Assembly (NCBI RefSeq): GCF_004345735.1 | Contig: NZ_SLXL01000014.1 | Location: 1 to 64,000 of the forward strand | Reading direction: 5' to 3' | Length of the DNA stretch: 64,000 nt | Source of the DNA: Rhodovulum adriaticum | GTDB taxonomy: Bacteria > Pseudomonadota > Alphaproteobacteria > Rhodobacterales > Rhodobacteraceae | In this document: one piece after another, positions 8,145 to 14,852 of the stretch | Layout: every line of letters starts with the position of its first letter | How positions within the stretch are numbered: the stretch's first letter is position 1 | Translations under genes and position numbers: made by a program | The notes under the pieces: generated by a model | What the model was told of the DNA's origin: nothing | The model's database searches: none | Seen by the model: only the letters and a program-made list of their open reading frames with translations

Positions 8145-8846
8145 TCAGCGAACCGGGGCGGGCACGACCAGCACCGCGCGGCCCAGGGCCTCTGCCAGGC
8201 GTTTCTGCAACCCGCCCAGGGTCAGGCCCGCAAGCTGGCAGTCCGAGCAACTGCCCCGCAGCGCGACGCGCACCCGCGGGCCGACGATGTCCACCAGTTC
8301 GACATCGCCGCCATCGGCGCGGAATTGCGGGCGCATCTCGGTCAGCACGGCCTGGGCGGCCTCAACCTCTTCCTCGGGGCTCAGCGCGCGGGCGGGGCCG
8401 GACTTGGGGGTCGACGGTTTCAGCGGCGCGATGGCCAGCGGTTGCGCAATGCGTGCGCCCTTGGCCGCGCGAAAGGCAGGGGGTTGGGCGTAATCCTTCA
8501 GCGCGGCGGCCAGTGCCTCGGTTGCCACGCGGACTGCGCTGCGCTCTTCCTCGGGCAGGCCGCCCAGCAGGGTTTCCAGGTCATCGGCGGTGATGGCGCG
8601 GGCCTCGGCCAGGGTCTTGGCGCACAGTGCCTCGGTCAGGGCCGAGGCGGCGGCGATGTCGGGGCCGCTGCCGGTGCTTTCGAACCGGGCCTTGGCGATC
8701 ACGCCGCCCTCTATGCGCAGCATCAGACGCAGCGCGTCGCCCGTGCGCACGGAACCGGCCTCGCCCAGGGCGTTGGCATCGGCCAGGGTGCCGCGGTTGC
8801 GGGGGTTCAGGAAATGGTCGGTGAGTGTCGGGGAATAGTCCAGCAT
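8145..8846 (-). CDS. nifU: NifU-like protein with a cysteine-less scaffold domain and a C-terminal Nfu domain
   Basis: A 233-residue protein starting at ATG 8846, preceded by GAGGGGG. Residues 1-125 align with the IscU-type scaffold ([19 protein letters not shown], then GDALRL, then SALTEAL). However, the three cysteines that hold the nascent cluster in Azotobacter NifU are replaced: Thr35 in RTGDALRL, Ser60 in GSGPDIA and Ala104 in the EERSAVRV stretch. The conserved Asp37 remains. The central [2Fe-2S] ferredoxin-like domain of classical NifU is absent. The C-terminal Nfu domain, about residues 155-233, keeps its cluster-binding Cys200 and Cys203 in [10 protein letters not shown]. So only the Nfu half should bind an iron-sulphur cluster. 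The N-terminal half may have become a docking module. It lies between iscA and nifV. NifS, the usual sulphur donor partner, is not encoded here. Confidence 0.85.
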   Translation of the reverse strand: MLDYSPTLTDHFLNPRNRGTLADANALGEAGSVRTGDALRLMLRIEGGVIAKARFESTGSGPDIAAASALTEALCAKTLAEARAITADDLETLLGGLPEEERSAVRVATEALAAALKDYAQPPAFRAAKGARIAQPLAIAPLKPSTPKSGPARALSPEEEVEAAQAVLTEMRPQFRADGGDVELVDIVGPRVRVALRGSCSDCQLAGLTLGGLQKRLAEALGRAVLVVPAPVR

Positions 8847-8856
8847 TACATCCCCC

Positions 8857-9177
8857 TCAGCAGAAGGATTTGCCGCAGCCGCACCCGGCCGAGGCATTGG
8901 GGTTGTCGAAGACGAAGCCCGAGCCCTCCAGCCCGTTGACGAAATCGATGGTGGTGCCGACCAGATAACCCTGGCTGTCGGGGTCGATCAGGACGGTGAC
9001 GCCCTCGGCCTCGACCACGGCGTCGGTTTCCTCACGCGACAGTTCCAGCGCCATGGCATATTGCAGGCCTGCGCAGCCCCCCGACTGCACCATCAGGCGC
9101 AGCCCGGCGATGGGCTGTCCGGCACCTTCGATCGCGGTGGCCATGGCGTCGCGTGCGGCTTCGGTAATCTGGATCAT
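8857..9177 (-). CDS. Nif-associated A-type iron-sulphur carrier (IscA/HesB family)
   Basis: A 106-residue A-type carrier. The three family cysteines are visible: Cys35 in SGGCAGLQY, and Cys99 and Cys101 in the C-terminal AGCGCG. An extra Cys106 is the last residue. Proteins of this type accept Fe-S clusters or iron and pass them to apo-proteins. The nif-specific member (often called nif-IscA or HesB) serves nitrogenase maturation. It is the first gene of the iscA-nifU-nifV-nifW-rpoN unit, with a -24/-12 promoter 43 bases upstream of its start. The ribosome site AGGAGACACC lies before the ATG. Confidence 0.9.
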   Translation of the reverse strand: MIQITEAARDAMATAIEGAGQPIAGLRLMVQSGGCAGLQYAMALELSREETDAVVEAEGVTVLIDPDSQGYLVGTTIDFVNGLEGSGFVFDNPNASAGCGCGKSFC

Positions 9178-9219
9178 CGGTGTCTCCTGTCGGTTCGCGG
9201 TCCTCTGTCAGAAATAGAA

Positions 9220-9234
9220 GCATGAAGCATGCCA
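9220..9234 (-). promoter_or_regulatory. Sigma-54 (-24/-12) promoter of iscA-nifU-nifV-nifW(-rpoN)
   Basis: The minus strand reads TGGCATGCTTCATGC. This matches TGGCAC-N5-TTGC with the invariant GG and GC exactly ten bases apart. Transcription would start near 9208, about 30 bases before the iscA ATG. An IHF-like site and a NifA-like site lie upstream in the expected order. Confidence 0.8.
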
Positions 9235-9255
9235 AGCCTGGGCGGCATTATTTTT

Positions 9256-9268
9256 CAAGGCGTTGATC
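9256..9268 (-). promoter_or_regulatory. Candidate IHF-binding site
   Basis: The minus strand reads GATCAACGCCTTG, matching WATCAANNNNTTR at all but the first base, and runs into an A-rich tract (AAAAATAA). It sits between the NifA-like site at 9309-9324 and the promoter at 9220-9234, where IHF bends DNA in many nif promoters. Confidence 0.45.
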
Positions 9269-9308
9269 CGCGTGGGCGGGACGGTGTCGCGATTGTCGCG
9301 CCGGGGTT

Positions 9309-9324
9309 TGGCGGGTTTGCGACA
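9309..9324. promoter_or_regulatory. Candidate NifA upstream activator site (one mismatch)
   Basis: TGG-N10-ACA, one base off the NifA consensus TGT-N10-ACA. The spacer CGGGTTTGCG differs by a single base from the spacer of the perfect site upstream of nifE (CGGGTGTGCG). It is centred about 110 bases upstream of the expected transcription start. Confidence 0.55.
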
Positions 9325-9327
9325 GAA

Positions 9328-9345
9328 AGCGCCCTGTCGGGCGCT
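9328..9345 (-). terminator. Probable terminator of the nifENX-fdxB unit
   Basis: A perfect 7-bp hairpin AGCGCCC/GGGCGCT with a 4-base loop. On the minus strand it is followed by TTTCTGT. It lies about 95 bases after the fdxB stop and immediately before the NifA-like site of the next unit. Confidence 0.5.
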
Positions 9346-9383
9346 GGCCTCCGGCGGGGGTATTGGGACCAAGAAGAAGGGGC
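9345..9383. repeat. Intergenic GGGGTATTGGGACCAAGAAG repeat, copy 1
   Basis: The sequence GGGGTATTGGGACC-AAGAAGAAGGGG recurs with small changes at 19609-19655, 35788-35813 and 35967-35993. All copies lie in intergenic gaps, mostly after gene ends. Such elements are common in Rhodobacterales genomes. Their role is not established by the sequence. Confidence 0.6.
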
Positions 9384-9397
9384 GCGCAAGACGGCAG

Positions 9398-9420
9398 ACG
9401 GCCCGCCGGGGGCGGGCCGT
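9398..9420. terminator. Strong hairpin downstream of fdxB
   Basis: A perfect 10-bp stem ACGGCCCGCC/GGCGGGCCGT with a GGG loop, 20 bases after the fdxB stop codon. No U-tract follows on the minus strand, so it may stabilise the mRNA 3' end or pause polymerase ahead of the hairpin at 9328-9345. Confidence 0.45.
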
Positions 9421-9440
9421 TTCCGTGCAGCGGGTGGCGC

Positions 9441-9743
9441 TCAGGCGGCTTCGGCGGGGGCGTGGGTCTGGCAGGCCGAGGGGCAGACGCGGGCGCAGGC
9501 GCCGCAACCGATGCAATCGTCGGCGTCGGCAACGACCATCACCTTGCGCTCGATGTCGTCTTCGTATTCCTCGTCATCGACATCGACGATCATGTCCTCG
9601 TCGGTGACGCCTTTCAGGGTCAGCACGTCGCGCGCGCAGACCTTGTAGCAGCGGCCGCAGCCGATGCATTTTTCCACGTCGATTTCCATCAGGAATTCAG
9701 GCGTGTATTCGGTCCCGCCGCGGGTGGTGGCTGTGATGGGCAT
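9441..9743 (-). CDS. fdxB: Nif-specific ferredoxin III (FdxB-type, two 4Fe-4S clusters)
   Basis: A 100-residue ferredoxin. The first cluster motif is Cys26-x2-Cys29-x2-Cys32-x3-Cys36 (KCIGCGRCYKVC). The second is Cys77, Cys80, Cys83 and Cys87 (DCIGCGACARVC), with an extra Cys91. A long acidic loop (DVDDEEYEDDIE) separates them, as in the nif-specific ferredoxin III family. It probably carries electrons for cofactor synthesis or nitrogenase. It is the last gene of the nifE-led unit, three bases after the DUF683 gene. Confidence 0.92.
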   Translation of the reverse strand: MPITATTRGGTEYTPEFLMEIDVEKCIGCGRCYKVCARDVLTLKGVTDEDMIVDVDDEEYEDDIERKVMVVADADDCIGCGACARVCPSACQTHAPAEAA

Positions 9744-9746
9744 GGC

Positions 9747-9956
9747 TCAGGCTTCCTCTGCGGCTTTCTTCGCGGCTTTCAGTTCCTTGCGCGCGGCGGT
9801 CAGTTCCTTGAAGACCTCGAAGGTCTCGGCGGCGACTTCGGGGATCTTTTCCCAGTCGGTGGGCAGTTCCTCGGCCAGATCGTGCAGGTTCATCTTGGCG
9901 TTGGTCGAGCGCATCGACAGTTTCTTGACGCGTTTTTCAAGCTCTTCCAGGCTCAT
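9747..9956 (-). CDS. Nif-cluster small coiled-coil protein (DUF683 / CCE_0567 family)
   Basis: A 69-residue helical protein (MSLEELEKRVKKLSMRSTNA, then MNLHDLAEELP) with a lysine/alanine-rich C-terminus. This is the conserved small protein encoded next to the NifX-associated DUF269 gene in many nif clusters. Some members are thought to bind metal, but the role is unclear. AAGGAACC precedes the ATG. A gap of 42 bases separates it from the upstream gene, and three bases from fdxB. Confidence 0.85.
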   Translation of the reverse strand: MSLEELEKRVKKLSMRSTNAKMNLHDLAEELPTDWEKIPEVAAETFEVFKELTAARKELKAAKKAAEEA

Positions 9957-9998
9957 GTTCGGTTCCTTGGCTTGTTGTGGTTTGGCTGTCGGAAGGTC

Positions 9999-10472
9999 TC
10001 AGGCCTGGGCGGCGTCGGGGAAGCGCGCGACCATGTCTGCGGCGTCTTGCGTGGCCTTTTCGCCCGCCTCGGCCAGCTTGTCATAGCTTTCAAAGCCGAA
10101 GCGGTGGATGTCGCGGACATGTTTGGACAGCACGACCAGCCGCCCGGACAGCAGAACGATACGGCCAAAGCCCTCGTGGTGGATCTTGGACATCTGCGCG
10201 GCGCGGGCCCCGCTGCGCTTTTCCAGCAGCAGGGCGACGGCGTCGTAGAATTTTTCCACGCGCCACAGCAGGTCGGGGTCCGGGTCGCCCATGATGGGCA
10301 TTTCGCGGCGTTCCTCGGCGGTGACGATGTATTCTTCCAGCAACTCGGCGTCGGACTTGTCCTCCCAGCTGCCATAGCTGTCCTCGGCGCGGATCACCGC
10401 GATCAGCTGCTTGATGAAGTCGCTGGCGGGCAGTTCACCGCCGCGGGGCAGGGTGTCGGGCGCCACGCTCAT
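9999..10472 (-). CDS. NifX-associated nitrogen fixation protein (DUF269)
   Basis: A 157-residue cytosolic protein with the family features FIKQLIAVIRAEDSYGSWED and MSKIHHEGFGRIVLLSGRLVV. It is found almost only beside nifX in nitrogen fixers. A part in FeMo-cofactor precursor handling is inferred from this association. The exact activity is unknown. Its ATG overlaps the nifX stop codon (ATGA). Confidence 0.9.
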   Translation of the reverse strand: MSVAPDTLPRGGELPASDFIKQLIAVIRAEDSYGSWEDKSDAELLEEYIVTAEERREMPIMGDPDPDLLWRVEKFYDAVALLLEKRSGARAAQMSKIHHEGFGRIVLLSGRLVVLSKHVRDIHRFGFESYDKLAEAGEKATQDAADMVARFPDAAQA

Positions 10473-10909
10473 TCGGTGATCTCCTCGGCGTAGTCCTCGG
10501 CGAAATCGGACTTGGGTTTGCCCAGCACCTTGCGCAGGAAGGGGGGCGGCGAGCCGGCCAGCATTTCCTGGGTCTGGGCGATCACGTCGGCGATGGGTTC
10601 GGGCTCGCGCCGTTTGATCGGGTGGATGCCGGCGCGCACCACCTTGGCCGCGGAAGGCCCGCCGATGGCCAGCACGAACAACAGCGCGCAGCCGCTCAGC
10701 GCCTCGACCTTGGGGGTGATGCGGTCATCGACCGAGTTGTGTTCGCCTTGCTGGTCGGTCACGTCGCCGAATTCCAGCACCTCCACCATGCGGGCCGTTT
10801 GCGGCGTCACCTCGTAGAGCGCGAATTTCTTCGCCGATCCGAAATGGGCGTCCAGATGCTCCATATCATTGGTGGCGATGGCGATTTTCAGGGGCGTTTC
10901 GCTGGTCAT
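10469..10909 (-). CDS. nifX: FeMo-cofactor precursor carrier NifX
   Basis: A 146-residue NifX. The start at ATG 10909 is set by the strong ribosome site GGAGGAAACC. The longer upstream frame is only a shadow of nifN. The fold is the NifX/NafY type: KIAIATNDMEHLDAHFGSAK at the start and GCALLFVLAIGGPSAAKVV in the middle. NifX binds NifB-cofactor and the VK cluster and passes them to NifE/NifN. It follows nifN after 13 bases and overlaps the DUF269 gene by four. Confidence 0.93.
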   Translation of the reverse strand: MTSETPLKIAIATNDMEHLDAHFGSAKKFALYEVTPQTARMVEVLEFGDVTDQQGEHNSVDDRITPKVEALSGCALLFVLAIGGPSAAKVVRAGIHPIKRREPEPIADVIAQTQEMLAGSPPPFLRKVLGKPKSDFAEDYAEEITE

Positions 10910-10922
10910 GGTTTCCTCCGGC

Positions 10923-12317
10923 TCAATGAGGCGCAGTCTGCGGGCGGTCATGCTCGAACTCCGGGCTGATGGGGGCGGCGCCGAAATCCTCGGGGCGCGC
11001 GGTGTGGGATTGGGCCAGCACGGCATTCGCGACCTCGAACAGGAAGGCGCGGGTGCCGCGATAGCCGACGCGGCAGGCATCCTGCGCGCCCAGACGGTCG
11101 TTGATGGGGAAGCCCACGCGGATCAGCGGCAGGCCGGTGGCGGCCGCGGCGTGGCGGGCATGGGCGTGGCTGATCAACAGGTCGGCGCCCGTCTTTCGCG
11201 CGCCGTCCTCCAGGTCGCCCAGATCGCCTAGGATCGCGGTGTCGCTGGGGATCGCCTCGACGATCGGGTTGGCGGGCGAGGTGATGACGGTGCACACCGC
11301 CTCGGCCCCCATTCCGGCCAGCGCCGATGTCAGCGCGTAGGCAAGATCGGCATCGGCGGCAATGGCGTAGCGCAGGCCGCCGGTCTGGAAATGGGCGTCC
11401 AGCATGGCATCCTGCAACCGGGCGCGGTCACGCTTGATCGCGGGGGGGGCATCTGCATAGCCTGCGACGTTCATCAGCGCGGAGACGAAATTGTCCACCG
11501 CCTGTAGTCCCGTCAGCGCGGGGAAGACCTGTACCGGCATGTGGCCCCGCTGCCCCAGCAGATCGGCCGCGCCGCGCATGCTTTCGCCGATGGCGAAGGT
11601 GACGGCGGATTTGGCCATCGCGGGGATGTCGTCAACGGGCGTGCCGCCCAGCGAACAGCCCGACCAGTCGTCGGCCAGATGCCCGTCCAGCGAGGAGGCG
11701 ATATCCGGCAGGACGATGGGTTTCAGCCCGAAGGCCCGGATCAGGCGGACGATTTCCTCGACCTCGGCGGGGGTCAGGTAATTGGCGGGCAGCAGGTTCA
11801 CCTGCCGCAGGTCGGGGTCGCGATGCAGGGGGTCGATTTCGGGGACCATCGTGTCGATGATCGCGGTTACGGCCTTGGCCCAGCCATCCTCCATCGCGCC
11901 GGCGAAATCGGGGGTAGAGGCATACACAACCTGCAGGTCGCCCAGATCGGGGCGCTTGGCCAGGATGTCGTCCAGTTCGCCCGGCACATCCTCGCCCCGG
12001 GTTTCGGTCAGCGCGGTCGAGGCGATGCCGATAAAGCGCGGGTTGGCGCGTTTCTTGAGGTTCGCCAGCGCCTCTTCGATCTGGTCGGCCCCGCCCAGGA
12101 TGGTAGAGACCTCGTTCATCGCGGTGGTTTGCAGCGGGATCGCCTCGCGGAAATGGCGCACCATGTGGACCATGGCAAAGGCGGTGCAGCCCTGCGCGCC
12201 ATGGAACAGCGGCACCGCGCGTTCGATGCCCAGATAGGCCATTGCGGCGCCAAGGGGCGCGCTGGTTTTCAGCGGGTTGGTGGAAACGGCGCGGCGCGGG
12301 CGGGTCAGGCGGGCCAT
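10923..12317 (-). CDS. nifN: FeMo-cofactor scaffold subunit NifN
   Basis: A 464-residue NifK-like protein from ATG 12317. A TTG at 12326 in frame would add three residues and overlap nifE, but the ATG has GAGG ten bases upstream. The N-terminus NPLKTSAPLGAAMAYLGIER and the cluster-ligand region LFHGAQGCTAFAM (Cys44) are typical. SALTETRGEDV matches the NifK/NifN family. With NifE it forms the heterotetramer on which the NifB cofactor is converted to FeMo cofactor. The gene order nifE-nifN-nifX is the common one. Confidence 0.95.
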   Translation of the reverse strand: MARLTRPRRAVSTNPLKTSAPLGAAMAYLGIERAVPLFHGAQGCTAFAMVHMVRHFREAIPLQTTAMNEVSTILGGADQIEEALANLKKRANPRFIGIASTALTETRGEDVPGELDDILAKRPDLGDLQVVYASTPDFAGAMEDGWAKAVTAIIDTMVPEIDPLHRDPDLRQVNLLPANYLTPAEVEEIVRLIRAFGLKPIVLPDIASSLDGHLADDWSGCSLGGTPVDDIPAMAKSAVTFAIGESMRGAADLLGQRGHMPVQVFPALTGLQAVDNFVSALMNVAGYADAPPAIKRDRARLQDAMLDAHFQTGGLRYAIAADADLAYALTSALAGMGAEAVCTVITSPANPIVEAIPSDTAILGDLGDLEDGARKTGADLLISHAHARHAAAATGLPLIRVGFPINDRLGAQDACRVGYRGTRAFLFEVANAVLAQSHTARPEDFGAAPISPEFEHDRPQTAPH

Positions 12318-12322
12318 GGGAG

Positions 12323-13798
12323 TCAATCCTCGAAATCGGTGGGGTCGTTGGCAAGCCCGCTGACCGGGCAGCGGTCCTTGATCCGGGGGCGGTGACCGGC
12401 AAAGGGGCGGTCTTCGTCCCAGGGGGCGGGGCGGCGGACATCGTCCCAGACGGGGTTGTTCGCGGAACGGTCGATGGCGCGGACCAGGTCGACCATGCCC
12501 ATGTAACCGGCGTAGGCCTCGTGCTTTTCCTGGTTCACGTCGATCCAGGGCACCCGCGCCTTGAGGCCCACGAACTGGCTGCGCGCGCCCGACATCAGGA
12601 TGTCGGCGCCGGATGCCTTCAGCGTGGCATACATGTCCTTGGGCGCCATGTTTTCGTACATGTGCGCCTCGGTGCCCATCACCTCGATCACGCGGGCCTT
12701 GTCGTTATCTGTGGCCTTGCGGACAGAGGTGCCGACCACCTCGACCCCCATTTCCTGCAGGGCTGACACGACCGACCAGCTTTTGTGGCCGCCGGTGTAA
12801 AGCAGGACGCGCTTGCCCTGCACGCGCGGGCGGTAGGTTTCCAACTCGGCCCGGACCTTGGCCTCTTCTTCCTCGATCAACGCTTCGCAGCAGTCGATCA
12901 GGTCGGCCCCGGCGCCGCGCTCGACCAGCATGCGGCACATGGTGCGCAGGGCCTCTGACGTGTCCGAGATGCCGTAGAAGGACCCCTCGAAATAGGGGAT
13001 GCCGTATTTTTCCTGCATCTTGCGGGCCAGGCCCTGCAGGGCGTGCGAACAGACCAGCATGGACACGCGCGCGCGGTGCATCTGGGCCACCTGCTTGTAC
13101 CGCGCGTCGGCGGACAGCGAACCCAGGATTCGGATGCCCAGCCGGTCCAGCAGCGGTTTGACCTGCCACAACTCGCCGCACAGGTTGTAATCGCCCATGA
13201 TGTTGATGTCGTAATCGGTGGTCCGCTCGGGTTCTTGTGTGCCGATCACGTGGCGGAACATCATTTCGCCGCCCAGCTTGCAGCCCAGGTTCTTGGACCC
13301 CGCGAACCCGGGCACGTCCACCGGGATGGCGGGCGTGCCGAAGGCCTCGGTCGCGGCCTTGCAGACCGCGGCGATATCGTCGCCGATCATCGCGGTGACG
13401 CAGGTCGAGTAGACGAAGACGGCGGGGGGCGCGTGCTTTTCCACGATCTCGCGGATCGCGCGATACAGCTTCTTCTCGCCATGGCCCATGACGATGTCCA
13501 GTTCCGTCAGGTCCGTGGTAAAGCCGGTCTTGTATAGCATCGACCCCGAAGAGGCCGAGCCGCGGTTGTCCCAGGAGTTGCCGCCGCAGGCCAGCGGCGC
13601 ATGTACCAGGTGGGCCACATCCACGATCGGTTGCAGGGTAATCATCGCCCCGTCAAAGGCGCAGCCGCCCGCCGCCGCACCTGGCGTCAGCGGCTTGGCG
13701 CAGCCCTTTTTCCGATCCGCGGCGGATTTGGCGCGGTTGGTGGCGCAGGCTGGCTCGTTGAAGGCCTCTTGCACGGTTTGCTTCAGGGCGTCGGACAT
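12323..13798 (-). CDS. nifE: FeMo-cofactor scaffold subunit NifE
   Basis: A 491-residue NifD-like protein. Cluster-ligand cysteines are visible at Cys46 (GGCAFDGA), Cys71 (HAPLACGGNSWDNRG) and Cys133 (YSTCVTAMIGDD). The central LGCKLGGEMMFRHVIG and the C-terminal part fit NifE. It lacks the His and Cys that anchor FeMo cofactor in NifD's usual context, which separates it from nifD. It partners with NifN. It is the first gene of the nifE-nifN-nifX-DUF269-DUF683-fdxB unit, with a sigma-54 promoter and a perfect NifA site upstream. Confidence 0.95.
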   Translation of the reverse strand: MSDALKQTVQEAFNEPACATNRAKSAADRKKGCAKPLTPGAAAGGCAFDGAMITLQPIVDVAHLVHAPLACGGNSWDNRGSASSGSMLYKTGFTTDLTELDIVMGHGEKKLYRAIREIVEKHAPPAVFVYSTCVTAMIGDDIAAVCKAATEAFGTPAIPVDVPGFAGSKNLGCKLGGEMMFRHVIGTQEPERTTDYDINIMGDYNLCGELWQVKPLLDRLGIRILGSLSADARYKQVAQMHRARVSMLVCSHALQGLARKMQEKYGIPYFEGSFYGISDTSEALRTMCRMLVERGAGADLIDCCEALIEEEEAKVRAELETYRPRVQGKRVLLYTGGHKSWSVVSALQEMGVEVVGTSVRKATDNDKARVIEVMGTEAHMYENMAPKDMYATLKASGADILMSGARSQFVGLKARVPWIDVNQEKHEAYAGYMGMVDLVRAIDRSANNPVWDDVRRPAPWDEDRPFAGHRPRIKDRCPVSGLANDPTDFED

Positions 13799-13831
13799 CT
13801 GGGCTGGCTCCGCATTGTTGCAAAAGAAGAA

Positions 13832-13846
13832 GCAGGGATCGTGCCA
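13832..13846 (-). promoter_or_regulatory. Sigma-54 (-24/-12) promoter of nifE
   Basis: The minus strand reads TGGCACGATCCCTGC, a near-perfect TGGCAC-N5-TTGC with GG and GC at the correct spacing. Transcription would begin near 13820, about 20 bases before the nifE ATG. Confidence 0.85.
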
Positions 13847-13944
13847 TCTGCCCCATCCCCCGCAGGAAGCGGTGCGATTTCAGGGCTGTAGCCGATTGCC
13901 GCCTGTGGGCGGCTGGCGCGGGGGTAGGGCGGAATGGCGGGTTT

Positions 13945-13960
13945 TGTCGGGTGTGCGACA
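13945..13960. promoter_or_regulatory. NifA upstream activator site (TGT-N10-ACA)
   Basis: TGTCGGGTGTGCGACA is an exact match to the NifA consensus TGT-N10-ACA. It lies about 125 bases upstream of the predicted nifE transcription start, the usual enhancer distance. Confidence 0.8.
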
Positions 13961-14057
13961 CTCGCGATCCGCCCGCCCTGTGTCCCGCCACCGGGGGCGG
14001 TCACAATCGCGTCAGGGTCGGGCGATCCCCGCATTCGCCATATAGTGTATTTGGAAT

Positions 14058-14081
14058 ATATGTTTTACTGCGCCCACATAT
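14058..14081. promoter_or_regulatory. AT-rich inverted repeat upstream of the DsrE-like gene
   Basis: ATATGT-N12-ACATAT lies 26 bases before the ATG at 14107, in the most AT-rich short stretch of the region. A TATAGT that could be a -10 element starts at 14041. The repeat looks like an operator for a dimeric repressor. The ArsR-type sulphide regulators would fit the DsrE gene, but the identity is inference. Confidence 0.35.
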
Positions 14082-14106
14082 CGTCACCAATTCAAGGGGA
14101 GGTCCC

Positions 14107-14541
14107 ATGTTCAAGACCCTCAAGATCGCCACCGTCGCCCTGGCGCTGGCCGCCACGCCCGCCCTGGCCAAGGATGTGAAGGATCTGGCGACCGTCGTTA
14201 CCGACGCCAACCCGCAGACCCAGTTGATGAGCATGGTCCTGACCAACCAGGCGCTGGATCGTGGCGTGAACACGCAGATCCTGCTGTGCGGCCCTGCCGC
14301 TGACATCGCGCTGAAAGAGGCCCCCGAATCGGCCACCGCGCCGCAACCGCCCAAGGGCGCCAGCCCGCAGGCGCTGCTGATGGCCGCCATCAAGAAGGGC
14401 GCCAAGGCCGAGGTCTGCGCGATCTACCTGCCCGGCAAGGGGCTGGCGGCCGACGCGCTGATCGACGGTGTCACTGTGGCCCAGCCGCCGGCCATGGCCC
14501 GTGACCTGCTGCAAAGCGGCACCCGCGTCTGGTCGTTCTGA
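14107..14541 (+). CDS. Periplasmic DsrE/DsrF-like protein
   Basis: A 144-residue protein. Start ATG 14107 follows AAGGGGAGG. A cleavable signal peptide ends at LAATPALA/KDV near residue 22. The mature part has the DsrE-like alternating pattern (MSMVLTNQALDRGVNTQILLCG, AEVCAIYLPGKGL), with cysteines near residues 59 and 103. DsrE-fold proteins carry sulphur on cysteine, and periplasmic members occur beside sulphide-responsive genes. A role in reactive sulphur handling is inference. It is followed by a small membrane protein and cytochrome b561 on the same strand. The upstream gap carries an inverted repeat and, further away, the divergent nif promoter. Confidence 0.7.
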   Translation: MFKTLKIATVALALAATPALAKDVKDLATVVTDANPQTQLMSMVLTNQALDRGVNTQILLCGPAADIALKEAPESATAPQPPKGASPQALLMAAIKKGAKAEVCAIYLPGKGLAADALIDGVTVAQPPAMARDLLQSGTRVWSF

Positions 14542-14546
14542 CGCAT

Positions 14547-14560
14547 TTGCGCCAAATCAA
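14547..14560. promoter_or_regulatory. FNR/FnrL-like box
   Basis: TTGCGCCAAATCAA matches TTGAT-N4-ATCAA at eight of ten fixed positions and is followed by GGCA, as in many FnrL-type sites of this order. It lies about 64 bases before the 58-residue membrane protein gene. Anaerobic or low-oxygen control is inferred. Confidence 0.35.
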
Positions 14561-14623
14561 GGCAGGACCGCGGGGTGGGTGGTTTCGTTTCATTCGTTAT
14601 GAAATCACCCGAGGGAGGCCCAG

Positions 14624-14800
14624 ATGCTTCGCCTAGCCGCAGTCCTGTTCACCCTGATCTCCGCTACCCTGATGGGTGTGGGTATCGTCGCCGTCCTCGT
14701 TGCGGGTTATGGCACGACAACACCGATTCTGGCCGCGGCCGCGGTCGGGCTGGTGGTGTCCGTGCCTGTCTCCGTCATGGTGGCGCGCGCCATCTACTGA
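14624..14800 (+). CDS. Small two-segment membrane protein (58 residues)
   Basis: An ATG at 14624 with a strong ribosome site (GAGGGAGG) opens a 58-codon gene ending in TGA at 14800. The product has two hydrophobic segments, about residues 3-28 and 35-52, and a polar turn YGTTTP. Similar short proteins occur in related genomes, where I recall some entries labelled CTP synthetase. That label cannot be right for this size. Function is unknown. It lies between the DsrE-like gene and cytochrome b561, 52 bases before the latter, and is probably cotranscribed with it. Confidence 0.7.
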   Translation: MLRLAAVLFTLISATLMGVGIVAVLVAGYGTTTPILAAAAVGLVVSVPVSVMVARAIY

Positions 14801-14852
14801 CCGTCGATCGTCCGGCGGTCAGGTGTCATTACTGATCGTCGGAGGACCAGTC

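Noticed and set aside
9398-9420. The fdxB hairpin as a CRISPR or REP-type array
   Set aside because: It is a single hairpin, not repeated at regular spacing. No CRISPR array or cas gene is visible anywhere in the window.
5218-13798. The nif block as a recently acquired island
   Set aside because: Base composition and codon use match the surrounding genes, there is no recombinase or direct repeat, and the regulatory sites fit the host's NifA/RpoN. An old resident cluster is more likely.
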